This document shows, one piece after another, positions 48,556 to 57,628 of a stretch of DNA of 64,000 nt. Position 1 is the first letter of the stretch; the number at the start of each line of letters is the position of its first letter. This stretch comes from Sediminimonas sp. (GTDB lineage: Bacteria; Pseudomonadota; Alphaproteobacteria; Rhodobacterales; Rhodobacteraceae): NCBI RefSeq assembly GCF_024637375.1, contig NZ_JAGXFK010000051.1:49010-113009 (forward strand), in the 5' to 3' direction. Below the pieces are notes generated by a model. The model was given only the letters and a program-made list of their open reading frames with translations, did no database searches and had not been told where the DNA came from. Both the position numbers and the translations under genes were made by a program.

Positions 48556-48704
48556 GCGCGCGTCCTTTCCTCTCTCTCCGCCGTTCTTTCTACACCAGTA
48601 GCCCCTGATGCGGAAACACCCCGCGAACGGATATATTCAATTTTCAGGGACTTTATCGCATTTTCCCCGCCGCAACAGGCTACAAATTGCCGCTGTCGCG
48701 GTCC

Positions 48705-48718
48705 TTGATGCATGTCAA
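48705..48718. promoter_or_regulatory. FnrL/FNR-type box TTGATGCATGTCAA
   Basis: It matches the TTGAT-N4-ATCAA consensus with one base different. It lies between hemA (leftward) and the M20 dipeptidase gene (rightward), 150 and 88 bases from the starts. FnrL control of hemA is established in Rhodobacter sphaeroides. The rest of the 250-base gap shows no gene. Confidence 0.65.
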
Positions 48719-48805
48719 GCTGCTGGCGGGCTGGACAGTCGCGGCGGCGCTGTTACCCTTCGCCGCAGCCAATCAGCCGCATCCAATCACCGGAAAGGAC
48801 CAAAG

Positions 48806-50179
48806 ATGTCACTCGATGACGTTCTCGCGCGAATCGATGCCGAGCTACCCAACGCCACGCAACGCCTGATGGAGCTGTTGCGCATCCCGTCCGTATCGAC
48901 CGATCCGGCCTACGCGGCACAATGCGACGCCGCCGCCGATTGGCTGGTTCACGATCTGCAAGGTTTTGGCGTCACCGCCGAAAAACGCGCCACACCGGGG
49001 CATCCGATGGTGGTGGGCCATGTCGAGGGCGACGGGCCGCACGTCCTGTTTTACGGCCATTACGACGTGCAACCGGTCGACCCGCTGGACCTGTGGGATC
49101 GCGACCCGTTCGACCCCGCGGTCGAGACCACCGCGCATGGCGAGGTGATCCGCGGGCGCGGCGCCTCGGACGACAAGGGGCAGCTGATGACCTTCATCGA
49201 GGCCTGCCGCGCCTGGCAAGCCGTACATGGGCGAATGCCATGCCGGATCACCTTTTTCCTCGAGGGCGAAGAGGAGTCGGGCTCGCCTTCGCTGGTGCCG
49301 TTCATGCGCGACAATGCCGACGAGCTGAAGGCCGATATCGCGCTGATCTGCGATACCGGCCTTTACGACCACGACACGCCCTCGATCGCCACCCAACTGC
49401 GCGGCCTGCTGGCCGAGGAAGTCGTCATCACCGGCCCTGACAAGGACCTGCATTCGGGGCTCTACGGCGGGCTGGCGATGAACCCGATCCGGGTTCTGTC
49501 GCAGATCGTCACCGGCCTGCACGATGTCACCGGGCGGGTCACCCTGCCCGGCTTTTACGACGACGTGCCCGAATTGCCCGAAGAGGTACGCGCGCAGTGG
49601 CAGGGGCTGGGGTTCGACCATGCCGAATTCCTGGGCGCGGTGGGGCTGAGCGTGCCCGCGGGCGAGCAGGACCGCACGCCGCTGGAAATGCTGTGGTCGC
49701 GCCCGACCTGCGATGTCAACGGCATCTGGGGCGGCTATACCGGTGACGGGTTCAAGACCGTGCTGCCATCGCAGGCGGCGGCCAAGATCAGCTTTCGGCT
49801 GGTCGGGCAGCAGGATCCCGACAAGATACATCGCAGCTTCGTCGATTACGTCCACGCGATGCTGCCCGCCGACTGCACCGCCGAGTTTCCGAACGGCAAG
49901 GGCTCGCCCGCCAGCCAGATGTCGATCGACCACCCCGCCTTCGAGCAGGCGCGCCAGGCGCTCAGCGCCGAATGGCCCAACCAGGCGGTGTTCGCCGGCA
50001 TGGGCGGGTCGATCCCGATCGCCGGCTATTTCAAGGAAATCCTCGGCATGGACGCGCTGTTGATCGGGTTCGGCAAGGACGACGACCAGATCCATTCGCC
50101 CAACGAGAAATACGACATGCGCAGCTTTCACAAGGGTACGCGAAGCTGGGCCCGCATCCTCGACGCGATCGCACAATGA
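48806..50179 (+). CDS. M20-family dipeptidase
   Basis: 457 residues. GGAAAGG lies upstream of the ATG. The metal ligands are visible in FYGHYDVQP (His, Asp), EGEEESGS (catalytic Glu and bridging metal Glu) and QIHSPNEKY near the C-terminus, with DLHSG from the lid dimer region. This matches the M20 dipeptidase group with broad C-terminal exopeptidase activity on di- and short peptides, probably cytoplasmic. The start of the next gene overlaps its stop by four bases. Confidence 0.85.
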   Translation: MSLDDVLARIDAELPNATQRLMELLRIPSVSTDPAYAAQCDAAADWLVHDLQGFGVTAEKRATPGHPMVVGHVEGDGPHVLFYGHYDVQPVDPLDLWDRDPFDPAVETTAHGEVIRGRGASDDKGQLMTFIEACRAWQAVHGRMPCRITFFLEGEEESGSPSLVPFMRDNADELKADIALICDTGLYDHDTPSIATQLRGLLAEEVVITGPDKDLHSGLYGGLAMNPIRVLSQIVTGLHDVTGRVTLPGFYDDVPELPEEVRAQWQGLGFDHAEFLGAVGLSVPAGEQDRTPLEMLWSRPTCDVNGIWGGYTGDGFKTVLPSQAAAKISFRLVGQQDPDKIHRSFVDYVHAMLPADCTAEFPNGKGSPASQMSIDHPAFEQARQALSAEWPNQAVFAGMGGSIPIAGYFKEILGMDALLIGFGKDDDQIHSPNEKYDMRSFHKGTRSWARILDAIAQ

Positions 50180-51051
50180 TCGCGGGCTTCACGAACGCGG
50201 TCGCGCGCCCGGCGGGCGGCGACGTGGCCTACAGCATCGGCGGCCCCGAGGGCGGCGCGCCGGTGCTGCTGCTGCATGGGTTTCCGCAGACTCGCGCCAT
50301 GTGGGGGCACGTCGCGCCCGCCCTCGCCGCGGCGGGACATCGGGTGATCTGCGCCGATATGCGCGGCTACGGCGACAGTTGGAAACCCGACGCCATCGCC
50401 GATTACAGCTTTCGCAACATGGGCGCCGAGATGCTGGCGCTGATGCAGGGGCTGGGGTTCGCGCGCTTCGATCTTGTCGGCCACGACCGCGGTGCGCGCT
50501 GCGCGCACCGGATGGCGCTGGACGCCCCCGACCGCGTGCGCAGCCTGGCGGTGATGGATATCGTGCCCACCCACCTGCTGTTGTCGCAGCTCACCCGCCA
50601 GGTGGCCGCCGCCTATTACCACTGGTTCTTCCTGGCCCAGCCGGCGCCGTTTCCCGAAACCCTGATCGGCGCCGACCCGGATTACTACTTCGAATCCTGC
50701 CTGCTGGGCTGGGGCGCCGCGCGGCTGGCCGATTTCGACGCCGGACAGCTTGCCGCCTACCGCGCGGCGTGGCGCGACGCGGACACCATCCGCGGCATGT
50801 GCAACGACTACCGCGCCGCGCTCGGCCCCGACATGGACGACGACGCCGCCGACCACGCCGCCCGCCTCGCCTGCCCCACGCTGGCGCTTTACGGCGCCAA
50901 TGGCGTCATGGCGCGCGAATACGACATGCACGCGGTCTGGGCGGCACGCTGCCACGAGCTGCACACGCAGGCCCTGCCCGGCGGGCATTTCTTTCCCGAC
51001 ACCGCGCCCGGCGACACCGCGGCCGCGCTGGCGGCCTTCCTCGACGCCTGA
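50176..51051 (+). CDS. Haloacetate/fluoroacetate dehalogenase-like alpha/beta hydrolase
   Basis: 291 residues. The ATG overlaps the dipeptidase stop as ATGA. The fold is alpha/beta hydrolase with HGFPQT and nucleophile D104 in GHDRGAR. The full fluoroacetate dehalogenase set is present: D104, R105, R108, D128, H149, W150, Y212, H271. The Burkholderia FA1 enzyme has the same residues at, to my recollection, the same numbers. It would release halide from haloacetates. Whether fluoroacetate is the natural substrate is inferred. Confidence 0.8.
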   Translation: MIAGFTNAVARPAGGDVAYSIGGPEGGAPVLLLHGFPQTRAMWGHVAPALAAAGHRVICADMRGYGDSWKPDAIADYSFRNMGAEMLALMQGLGFARFDLVGHDRGARCAHRMALDAPDRVRSLAVMDIVPTHLLLSQLTRQVAAAYYHWFFLAQPAPFPETLIGADPDYYFESCLLGWGAARLADFDAGQLAAYRAAWRDADTIRGMCNDYRAALGPDMDDDAADHAARLACPTLALYGANGVMAREYDMHAVWAARCHELHTQALPGGHFFPDTAPGDTAAALAAFLDA

Positions 51052-51250
51052 TCCTTCGTCTTTCCGGAAATACTCGCAAAGCCCGCCCCACCGTTTTATG
51101 GGGCATTGCGCTGGACTGGATTCACCCCGCTGCGACCACAGGGCATGCGCGCCTGGGGGGCGGGCGGGCGCGTGCCCGTCGCAGGTGCGACGGGCGGGGG
51201 AATGCGATCAGGCGCACCATGCCGGCGCTTGCAAATCGAAGGCGGGAAAA

Positions 51251-51327
51251 TGGCGCGGTTGACGGGGCTCGAACCCGCGACCTCCGGCGTGACAGGCCGG
51301 CACTCTAACCAGCTGAGCTACAACCGC
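51251..51327 (-). tRNA. tRNA-Asp (anticodon GTC), copy 1
   Basis: A 77-base cloverleaf with encoded CCA. The acceptor arms GCGGTTG/CAACCGC pair fully, the anticodon arm reads CCGGCCTGTCACGCCGG and the T-arm is GCGGGTTCGAGCCCCGT-like. The second copy at 52900 differs only in the D loop. It precedes the leucine-rich-repeat gene on the opposite strand. Confidence 0.95.
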
Positions 51328-51433
51328 GTGCCGTGCCTGATACGTCGGCCCGCGACGGCCGTCAATCACGAAATCGCCGGGCTTGCGCCCCCGCGCATCC
51401 CGGCCCAATCTGCGGGGCACACAAGGAGGCCCC

Positions 51434-52675
51434 ATGAGCGACGCGCAAAAGGCTTACAAGGCCGCGGAACAGATGATCGCCGAAGCGCGGGAGCGCGGGG
51501 ACGACAGGCTGGATTTCACTGGCGAGGACTTCCGCGCCCTCGACCGCCTGCCGCCCGAGATCGGCACGCTGGACCGGTTGGAGTGGCTCGACCTCGCCCG
51601 GACACAGATCGCCGACATCGCCCCGCTGAGCGGCCTCGGAAACCTGCAGACGCTTTTCCTCGCCGGGACACGGGTCGCCGATACCACCCCCCTGCAGGGC
51701 CTCGACAAACTGCAGACGCTCAACCTCCCCGGAACACAGGTCGCCGACATCACCCCACTGAAGGGCCTCGAAAACCTGCAGACGCTCAGCCTCACCGGGA
51801 CACGGGTCACCGACACCTCTCCCCTGCAGGGCCTCAAAAATCTGCAGGGCCTCGACCTCGACAGGACACAGGTCGCCGACATCGCCCCCCTGCAGGGCCT
51901 CAAAAATCTGCAGGGCCTCGACCTCGACAGGACACAGGTCGCCGACCTGCGCCCGATCGCCGATCTGCTAGAGCTCGGAGACGGGCCATTGGGCGGCCTG
52001 CACTTCGCCGACACCCCCGCCGCCCGCGCCACGCCCGAGCTGACCCGCCTGTCGCAAATCGAGCACGACAAGTACCGCACCCGCGAAACCCAAGCCTATC
52101 TGAAAACCCTGCCGCCCTGGCCCGAACCGCTGCCGTGGGGGGATACCGGGAAATCCCCTGACAGCGGCGGGGGTGTTGAGGCGCGGACCGCGCAGGCGCA
52201 GATCGCCTTTCTGCTGGAACATGCCGCCGCTTCGCAGGTCTCCGCCAAAACCACCGCCAGCCAGATCCGCTTTGCGCTGCGCGATGTGCCCGCGACCGAC
52301 GGCAACAAGCTGCCCCCGGTGCTGCAGACCATGCTCGACGTGGCGCAGGTGCTCGAAGGGCTGGCCACGGCCCCCATCGGCCCCGACAACCCCGAACGCG
52401 AGGCCGAACTCACCGCGCGCATCGCGGAGCTTGAGGACAAGGTCCGGACCCTGACCGCGCAACTCGCCGATGCCGAGGCCGCCCGCGAGGCCGCCGAGGC
52501 GCTGGCCGGCGCGACCGGCTTCTTGCCCAGCTTGCAGGTTGCCGCCGGCACCTCCATCGGTGAACAGGCGGGCCGACTGATCCATACCGGCATCCTGAGC
52601 GGCACGGTTTATTTTCTGGGCAGCAATCACACGTTTGTTCAGGGGCTCCTGCGGGCAATCGAGGCGTTGAAATAG
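51434..52675 (+). CDS. Leucine-rich-repeat protein
   Basis: 413 residues. AAGGAGG precedes the ATG. Residues 45-180 hold LRR units of 22 residues (consensus LxxLxxLQxLxLxxTQVADIxP). Residues 180-270 are linkers, 300-380 helical coiled coil (ELTARIAELEDKVRTLTAQL) and the C-terminus is semi-hydrophobic (QAGRLIHTGILSGTVYFLGS), possibly membrane-associated. No signal peptide is seen. It lies between two tRNA-Asp genes on the other strand. The function is unknown; LRR proteins usually bind proteins. Confidence 0.75.
   Translation: MSDAQKAYKAAEQMIAEARERGDDRLDFTGEDFRALDRLPPEIGTLDRLEWLDLARTQIADIAPLSGLGNLQTLFLAGTRVADTTPLQGLDKLQTLNLPGTQVADITPLKGLENLQTLSLTGTRVTDTSPLQGLKNLQGLDLDRTQVADIAPLQGLKNLQGLDLDRTQVADLRPIADLLELGDGPLGGLHFADTPAARATPELTRLSQIEHDKYRTRETQAYLKTLPPWPEPLPWGDTGKSPDSGGGVEARTAQAQIAFLLEHAAASQVSAKTTASQIRFALRDVPATDGNKLPPVLQTMLDVAQVLEGLATAPIGPDNPEREAELTARIAELEDKVRTLTAQLADAEAAREAAEALAGATGFLPSLQVAAGTSIGEQAGRLIHTGILSGTVYFLGSNHTFVQGLLRAIEALK
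51632..51961. repeat. Five 66-bp tandem repeats inside the LRR gene
   Basis: Units start at 51632, 51698, 51764, 51830 and 51896, each beginning GGCCTC. The last two units are nearly identical over most of their length, which points to a recent duplication. The unit encodes one 22-residue LRR, so copy changes keep the frame. Confidence 0.85.
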
Positions 52676-52899
52676 GCCTGACGCCGAACGTGCCCCCCGC
52701 CCTTCTGCCCGTCGCCGTTACCCCGCGCCTGCCCCGTCGCGCGCGGCGTTAACCGGGCGCGGGGCCGGTTTCGGCACCGACGCGATACCGACGTGATACC
52801 GACGCGTTACAGAGCAGGAAAATTCGGCGATTCCAGCGCGTTAACCATCGATTCGCGTGGGGGCCGCACGGGAGGGCTTGTCGGGGGCTCAAGCAGCGG

Positions 52900-52976
52900 T
52901 GGCGCGGTTGACGGGGCTCGAACCCGCGACCTCCGGCGTGACAGGCCGGCACTCTAACCATCTGAGCTACAACCGC
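52900..52976 (-). tRNA. tRNA-Asp (anticodon GTC), copy 2
   Basis: It is identical to the copy at 51251-51327 except for one or two bases in the D loop (CATCTG in place of CAGCTG on the plus strand). Anticodon GTC and the CCA end are encoded. The gaps on both sides (52676-52899 and 52977-53134) contain no gene I can support. Confidence 0.95.
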
Positions 52977-53134
52977 CCGCTGCGCGACGGGGCCCGGGGC
53001 CCGGTCGTGGGGGCGTGTTTAGGCGCGCGGCGCCACGCCGTCAAGCGGATGATGGCGCAAATCATCCCCCTTGCGGAGTTTTTTGGGCCCCGCGCCGCAA
53101 CCGCGGCGCCGGGCCGGGCCGGGTTCAAACAAAC

Positions 53135-53161
53135 GGGGCGCGCCGATACCCGGCGCGCCCC
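53135..53161 (-). terminator. Terminator of the leftward sox operon
   Basis: The ten-base arms GGGGCGCGCC (53135-53144) and GGCGCGCCCC (53152-53161) pair perfectly. On the minus strand they are followed by GTTTGTTTG. It lies 40 bases after the soxD stop. Confidence 0.75.
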
Positions 53162-53201
53162 CGAAAGCCCTGAAAACCCGGCAAAGGCCGGCGCTTTTCA
53201 C

Positions 53202-54410
53202 CTATTGCGAAAAGGACTTGAGGTATTCGGTCACCGCGGCGATGTCTTCGTCCTTGCGCAGCCCGGAGAAGCCCATCTTGGTGCCCTTGACGTAGTCGCG
53301 CGGGCTGGCAAGGAAGGCCGCGAGCGCCTCTTCGTCCCAGACCTGGCCCTCTTCGCCCATCTTTTCCAACGTCGATGAATAGCGGAAGCCCTCGACCGCG
53401 GCCATCTGCGCGCCCACGACGCCGTTGAGCGCCGGCCCGACGCGGTTCTGGGCGCCCTCGCCGACCATGTGGCAGGCCTTGCATTGGCGGAACACCTTTT
53501 CACCCGTGGCCACCAGCTCGGGGTCGAGCGCCGCCTCCTGGGCGGGCGCGGCGTCGTCGCCGGCGTCCTCATCGGCGGTCGCCTGCTCGTCGCTGGCGGT
53601 GTCGTCCGATTGCGTCTGGGCGGGCTGTTCGGCCGCTGCATCCTCGGCCCCGGCGGTATCTTCCTCCGGGGTCACGTCCAGCACCGCGGCGCGCATGGTG
53701 ATCTCGACCTCGTCCTTGCAGTTCTCCACGCAAGGCTCTTTCGAGAAGCGCCCGTATTCCGTTTCCGGGCGGTCATCGACGATGAAGCCGTCGGCATTGG
53801 GCATCTCGACGTCGAGGAAGTTCTCGTTCGAGAGCACGAAGTCATCCTCGACGATGTAGTTCGAATAGAGGATGTAGGCGACGATCGCATAAACCTCGTC
53901 GGGGTTCAGCGTCTGCGCGTTGCCGTAGGGCATCGAGCGGTGCACATAGTCCCAGGCGGTGGACAGGTAGGGCCAATAGGAGCCGACGGTCTTGACCGGA
54001 TCCTCGTCGGCCAGCGTGCCCTCGCCCCCGGCAAGCGACGGCCAGTTGCCGACACCCTCGGCGAAGTCGCCGTGGCAGACGGCGCAGTTTTCCACGAAGA
54101 GTTCCTCGCCGGTCCGCACGTCGCCCGAGCCCTCGGGCAGGCCGCGGCCGTCGGGCATCACGTTGACGTCCCAGGCGGCGACTTCCTCGGGCAGCGCCGG
54201 GCGGCCCAGCCCGAACTTGCCATCGGCGTCGGCGTCGCTGGCTTGCGCCGCCGCGATCAGCATCGAGTCGATGTTGCCCTCGGCCGGTGCCAGGGTCTTG
54301 GCAGTCTCAGGGATCGGCGTGACATTGCGGTCGGCGAAGTTGTAGGCGCCGGTCAGCATCACCGCCGCGGCAACGGAGACCGAGCCGTAAAGCTTAAGAG
54401 ATTTCGACAT
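53202..54410 (-). CDS. soxD: SoxD, diheme cytochrome c subunit of sulfur dehydrogenase
   Basis: 402 residues. The start at 54410 opens a signal/anchor (LKLYGSVSVAAAVMLTGAY). The first heme motif is CAVCH (109-113) and the second CKACH near residue 320, with a highly acidic, Gln/Asp/Ala-rich linker between. SoxCD oxidises the sulfane sulfur bound to SoxY. It overlaps soxC by 17 bases and ends the visible operon; soxE, F, G and H do not follow. Confidence 0.92.
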   Translation of the reverse strand: MSKSLKLYGSVSVAAAVMLTGAYNFADRNVTPIPETAKTLAPAEGNIDSMLIAAAQASDADADGKFGLGRPALPEEVAAWDVNVMPDGRGLPEGSGDVRTGEELFVENCAVCHGDFAEGVGNWPSLAGGEGTLADEDPVKTVGSYWPYLSTAWDYVHRSMPYGNAQTLNPDEVYAIVAYILYSNYIVEDDFVLSNENFLDVEMPNADGFIVDDRPETEYGRFSKEPCVENCKDEVEITMRAAVLDVTPEEDTAGAEDAAAEQPAQTQSDDTASDEQATADEDAGDDAAPAQEAALDPELVATGEKVFRQCKACHMVGEGAQNRVGPALNGVVGAQMAAVEGFRYSSTLEKMGEEGQVWDEEALAAFLASPRDYVKGTKMGFSGLRKDEDIAAVTEYLKSFSQ

Positions 54411-55665
54411 TTTCGGCCTCCCCGTCGGACTTGACCCACCAGGTCTGGATGCAGTTGTTGTGATAGATCGAGTTCTCGCCGCGCACCTCGCGCAGCGCGT
54501 CCTTGGTCGGCTGCACGTAGCCGGTTTCGTCCATGGCACGCGATTGCAGCAGCATTTCCTCCCCCTGCCAGACGTGGTCGAGGTAGAAGCGCGTCACCGC
54601 CTTGTCCTGGGGATCGGCGGCCAGGCGTGCCTGTTTCCAGGTCTTGCCGCCATCGACGGTCACGTCCACGCGGGCGATCTTGCCATGGCCCGACCAGGCC
54701 AGCCCGGTAATCACCAGCGGCCCGTGGCCGTGGGTGATGGGCGATTGCGGCGAGGGCGAGGTGACGACCGATTTGGCGTCCATGACCCAGGTCCACTTGC
54801 GCGACGTGCCATCGGCCAGCGTGTCGGTGTACTTGCTGGTTTCCTCGCGGCTTTCGACGGCGGCGTCGGTGATCTCGATCCGGCGCAGCCACTTGACCCA
54901 CATGTTGCCTTCCCAGCCCGGCACCACCAGCCGGACCGGGTAGCCGTGTTCCTTGCGCAGCGCCTCGCCGTTGGCCTTGAAGGCGACGAGCACGTCGTCC
55001 ATCGCCTTTTCCAACGGGATCGAGCGGCCGTTGGAGGACGCGTCGGCGCCCTCGACATAGACCCACTTGCCCTCGGGCTTCACGCCGGCCTCCCGCAGAA
55101 GCGTCCCGAGCGGCACGCCGGAATATTCCATGTTGTGGATCATCCCGTGGGTGAACTGCGCGCCGTTCAACTGCGCGCCGGCCCATTCCATGCCCGTGTT
55201 GGCGGCGCATTCGCAGAAATGCACCTTGTTGACGCGCGGGAACCGTTCAAGATCCGCGTAGGTGAAGACCAGCGGCGTATCGACCAGCCCGTTGATCATC
55301 AGCCGGTAGTCTTCCTTGCGCAGTTCGATGGCGCCCGAATGGTGCCGTTCGAACCCGCAGCCCTGCGGCGTGATGGTGCCGTCGAGGGCATGGATCGGCG
55401 TGAAGTTGATCGAACTGATCGTGTCTGCGGTCAGCCATTCCACGTTGCGCCGCACGACATCCGACTCGAACCGGATCGGCAAGCCGTAAGGCGTTGCATC
55501 CACCCCCTCGCCCAGGCCCTGTGCCCAGGGCTGCGTTTCGGTGATCAGCGGGTCGGGGCTTGCCGCGCGCGCCATGGTGGCGCCCGCCACCGCGCCGCCG
55601 GCTGCCAGCGCCCCCTTGAGCACGGCGCGCCGCGAGGGCTTCTTGCCATTGAAGCTGACCGTCAT
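54394..55665 (-). CDS. soxC: SoxC, molybdenum subunit of sulfur dehydrogenase
   Basis: 423 residues. A twin-arginine signal (SRRAVLKGALAAGG) is followed by a sulfite-oxidase-type domain. The molybdenum Cys is probably in HFCECAANTGMEW near residue 153. The C-terminal dimerisation domain has VTVDGGKTWKQA. It works in the periplasm with SoxD. The start is 124 bases after the soxB stop, with a strong hairpin in the gap. Confidence 0.95.
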   Translation of the reverse strand: MTVSFNGKKPSRRAVLKGALAAGGAVAGATMARAASPDPLITETQPWAQGLGEGVDATPYGLPIRFESDVVRRNVEWLTADTISSINFTPIHALDGTITPQGCGFERHHSGAIELRKEDYRLMINGLVDTPLVFTYADLERFPRVNKVHFCECAANTGMEWAGAQLNGAQFTHGMIHNMEYSGVPLGTLLREAGVKPEGKWVYVEGADASSNGRSIPLEKAMDDVLVAFKANGEALRKEHGYPVRLVVPGWEGNMWVKWLRRIEITDAAVESREETSKYTDTLADGTSRKWTWVMDAKSVVTSPSPQSPITHGHGPLVITGLAWSGHGKIARVDVTVDGGKTWKQARLAADPQDKAVTRFYLDHVWQGEEMLLQSRAMDETGYVQPTKDALREVRGENSIYHNNCIQTWWVKSDGEAENVEIS

Positions 55666-55760
55666 CTTTCTTGCCTCCTGTCAGATCGTCGCATCGATTG
55701 CATGAATTCGATGGGTCCAGCGATTTCCCCCGGTCCATGGCGCGGCCTCGGTCCGGGGGT

Positions 55761-55780
55761 GCGGGCGGTGCCCCGCCCGC
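55761..55780 (-). other. Stem-loop between soxB and soxC
   Basis: GCGGGCGG (55761-55768) pairs with CCGCCCGC (55773-55780) across a TGCC loop. No T-tract follows. It could stabilise the upstream mRNA or slow transcription within the operon. Confidence 0.45.
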
Positions 55781-55789
55781 GGATGTAAA

Positions 55790-57487
55790 TCAGGTGCCCG
55801 TCACCTTGACGTTGTCATTGGGTTCAAGCGTCACCGTGCCCTGCTTGCGGATGTGGCTCTCGACCACGTCCCAGATCGGCGGGCCCTCAGTGCCCTCGTT
55901 GACGCTTGCCCACCCCGCGACGACGTAAGAACGCGACGGATCGATCGCCTCGCCGGTGCGCAGCAGGGTCATGTCGCTGATGCGTTCGCCCTGCGGTTTC
56001 CCGATATCGATGCGATAGCCCATGCCGCCGATGCGCACCATGTCGCCGCCCTGCTGGTAATAGGGGTCGGGGTTGAACAGGTTGTCGGCGACGTCCTCCA
56101 GCACGACCTTGATGAACTCGCCGGTCATCTCGGTGCGGTAGGCCTCGGGGTAGGTCATCGAGGTGACATTGAAGATGTCCTCGCGGGTGATGTCCTGGCC
56201 GGGGATCAGGCTGGGCCCCCAACGCACGCCGGGCGACATGGCGATGTCGGCGTCGCGCTCGGAAATCAGCGCGTCGCAGATCAGGTCGTCCCAGGTACCG
56301 TTGAAGTTGCCGCGCCGGTACAGCAGGCTGTCGGTCTGGCCGATCACCTCTTCGAGTTCGGATTTGAACGGCGCACGCTGCTGGTCGATCACGGCGGCGA
56401 CATCCTTGTCGGGTTCGATCACGTCCGAGAAGACCGGAATCAGCTTGTGGCGAAAGCCCATCATGCGGCCATCGCGCACGTCCAGGTCGACGCGGCTGAC
56501 GAACTTGCCGTTCGAGCCGCTGGCGATCAGGATCGTGTCGCCCACCAGCACCGGCTCGGGCAGCGCGTCATGGGTGTGCCCGGTCAGGATCACGTCGATC
56601 CCGTTGACCTTGGCGGCCATCTTCTTGTCGACGTCGAAGCCGTTGTGCGACAGGCACACGACCAGTTCGGCGCCCTTGCCGCGGACCTCGTCGACGATCA
56701 TCTGCATGTTCTCGTCGCGGATGCCGAAGCTGTAGTCGGGGAACATCCAGCCGGGGTTGGCGATCGGCATGTAGGGGAACGCCTGGCCGATCACGGCGAT
56801 CTTGACGCCGCCGCGCTCGAAAAACTTGTAGGGCGCGAACTCGGCCGCCGGTTCGTCCCACATCTTGTCAAAGATGTTCTGGCCGAGTGCGGCGAAGGGC
56901 AGGTCATCCACGATCTCGCGCACGCGCTCTTGCCCCAGGGTGAATTCCCAGTGGAAGGTCATCGCGTCGGGCTTGAGCGCGTTCATCACGTTGACCATGT
57001 CCTGGCCTTCGGTGTGATAGCAGGTGTAACTGCCGTGCCAGGTGTCGCCGCCATCCAGCAGCAGCGCATCAGGGCGGTCGGCACGCATGGCGTTGATGAC
57101 CGTCGCCATGCGGTCCAGCCCGCCGACGCGGCCGTATGCGCGCGCCAACGCGGTGAAGTCACCCGAGCTGAGCGCGTAATGCGACGGGCTGCCGTCGTCG
57201 ATCCCGTACAGACGGCGGAAATCGGCGCCGGTGACGTGGGGGACCTCGCCCTTGTTGGCGCCGACGCCGATATTGATCGACGGTTCACGGAAATAGATCG
57301 GCTTCAACTGCCCATGGATGTCGGTAATGTGAATCAGCGAGACGTTGCCGAATGTGTCGAAATCCAGCAATTGATCCTGGGTCAGTTTCTGCTGCGCGGC
57401 CAGGCGTGCCCACTGGCCGAACCCCGAGGCGCCGTAAAGGGCCGAAGCCGCCATGCTGACCTGAAGAAAATCGCGGCGTGAGATCAT
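55790..57487 (-). CDS. soxB: SoxB, dimanganese sulfate thiol hydrolase
   Basis: 565 residues. A twin-arginine signal (SRRDFLQVSMAAS) precedes a metallophosphatase-like domain: D56 and H58 of ITDIHGQ, LDGGDTWHGS, LSHNGFDVD and ILTGHTHD supply the metal ligands. A C-terminal 5'-nucleotidase-like domain follows. It releases sulfate from SoxY-bound S-sulfonate. ATG 57487 is chosen over a TTG at 57502. Confidence 0.95.
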   Translation of the reverse strand: MISRRDFLQVSMAASALYGASGFGQWARLAAQQKLTQDQLLDFDTFGNVSLIHITDIHGQLKPIYFREPSINIGVGANKGEVPHVTGADFRRLYGIDDGSPSHYALSSGDFTALARAYGRVGGLDRMATVINAMRADRPDALLLDGGDTWHGSYTCYHTEGQDMVNVMNALKPDAMTFHWEFTLGQERVREIVDDLPFAALGQNIFDKMWDEPAAEFAPYKFFERGGVKIAVIGQAFPYMPIANPGWMFPDYSFGIRDENMQMIVDEVRGKGAELVVCLSHNGFDVDKKMAAKVNGIDVILTGHTHDALPEPVLVGDTILIASGSNGKFVSRVDLDVRDGRMMGFRHKLIPVFSDVIEPDKDVAAVIDQQRAPFKSELEEVIGQTDSLLYRRGNFNGTWDDLICDALISERDADIAMSPGVRWGPSLIPGQDITREDIFNVTSMTYPEAYRTEMTGEFIKVVLEDVADNLFNPDPYYQQGGDMVRIGGMGYRIDIGKPQGERISDMTLLRTGEAIDPSRSYVVAGWASVNEGTEGPPIWDVVESHIRKQGTVTLEPNDNVKVTGT

Positions 57488-57591
57488 GTCTCGAAGCTCC
57501 AAGAAGGTGATGTGTCGGGTGGCCTGCCATCCAGCCGGCGCGGCCGCCCCGGTTTCGGCTGCCGCACCGCGCGCAAGCCCGCGGGGTGCAG

Positions 57592-57620
57592 CCCCGGGGG
57601 CGCGAGTGGCGCCCCCGGGG
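57592..57620 (-). other. Twelve-base-pair stem-loop between soxA and soxB
   Basis: CCCCGGGGGCGC (57592-57603) and GCGCCCCCGGGG (57609-57620) pair perfectly around a GAGTG loop, directly after the soxA stop. No T-tract follows. It is likely an mRNA 3'-end stabiliser that sets different soxXYZA and soxBCD levels; the role is inferred. Confidence 0.6.
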
Positions 57621-57628
57621 AGTTCAAG

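Noticed and set aside
47278..48708. Long frame opposite hemA
   Set aside because: Antisense to a certain ALA synthase gene; His/Val/Arg-rich shadow.
52977..53201. soxE/soxF continuation after soxD
   Set aside because: The operon ends with a terminator hairpin and then a tRNA-Asp gene; no cytochrome or flavoprotein frame follows.
55853..57481. Long frame opposite soxB
   Set aside because: Antisense to soxB, His/Asp/Val-rich shadow with no ribosome site.
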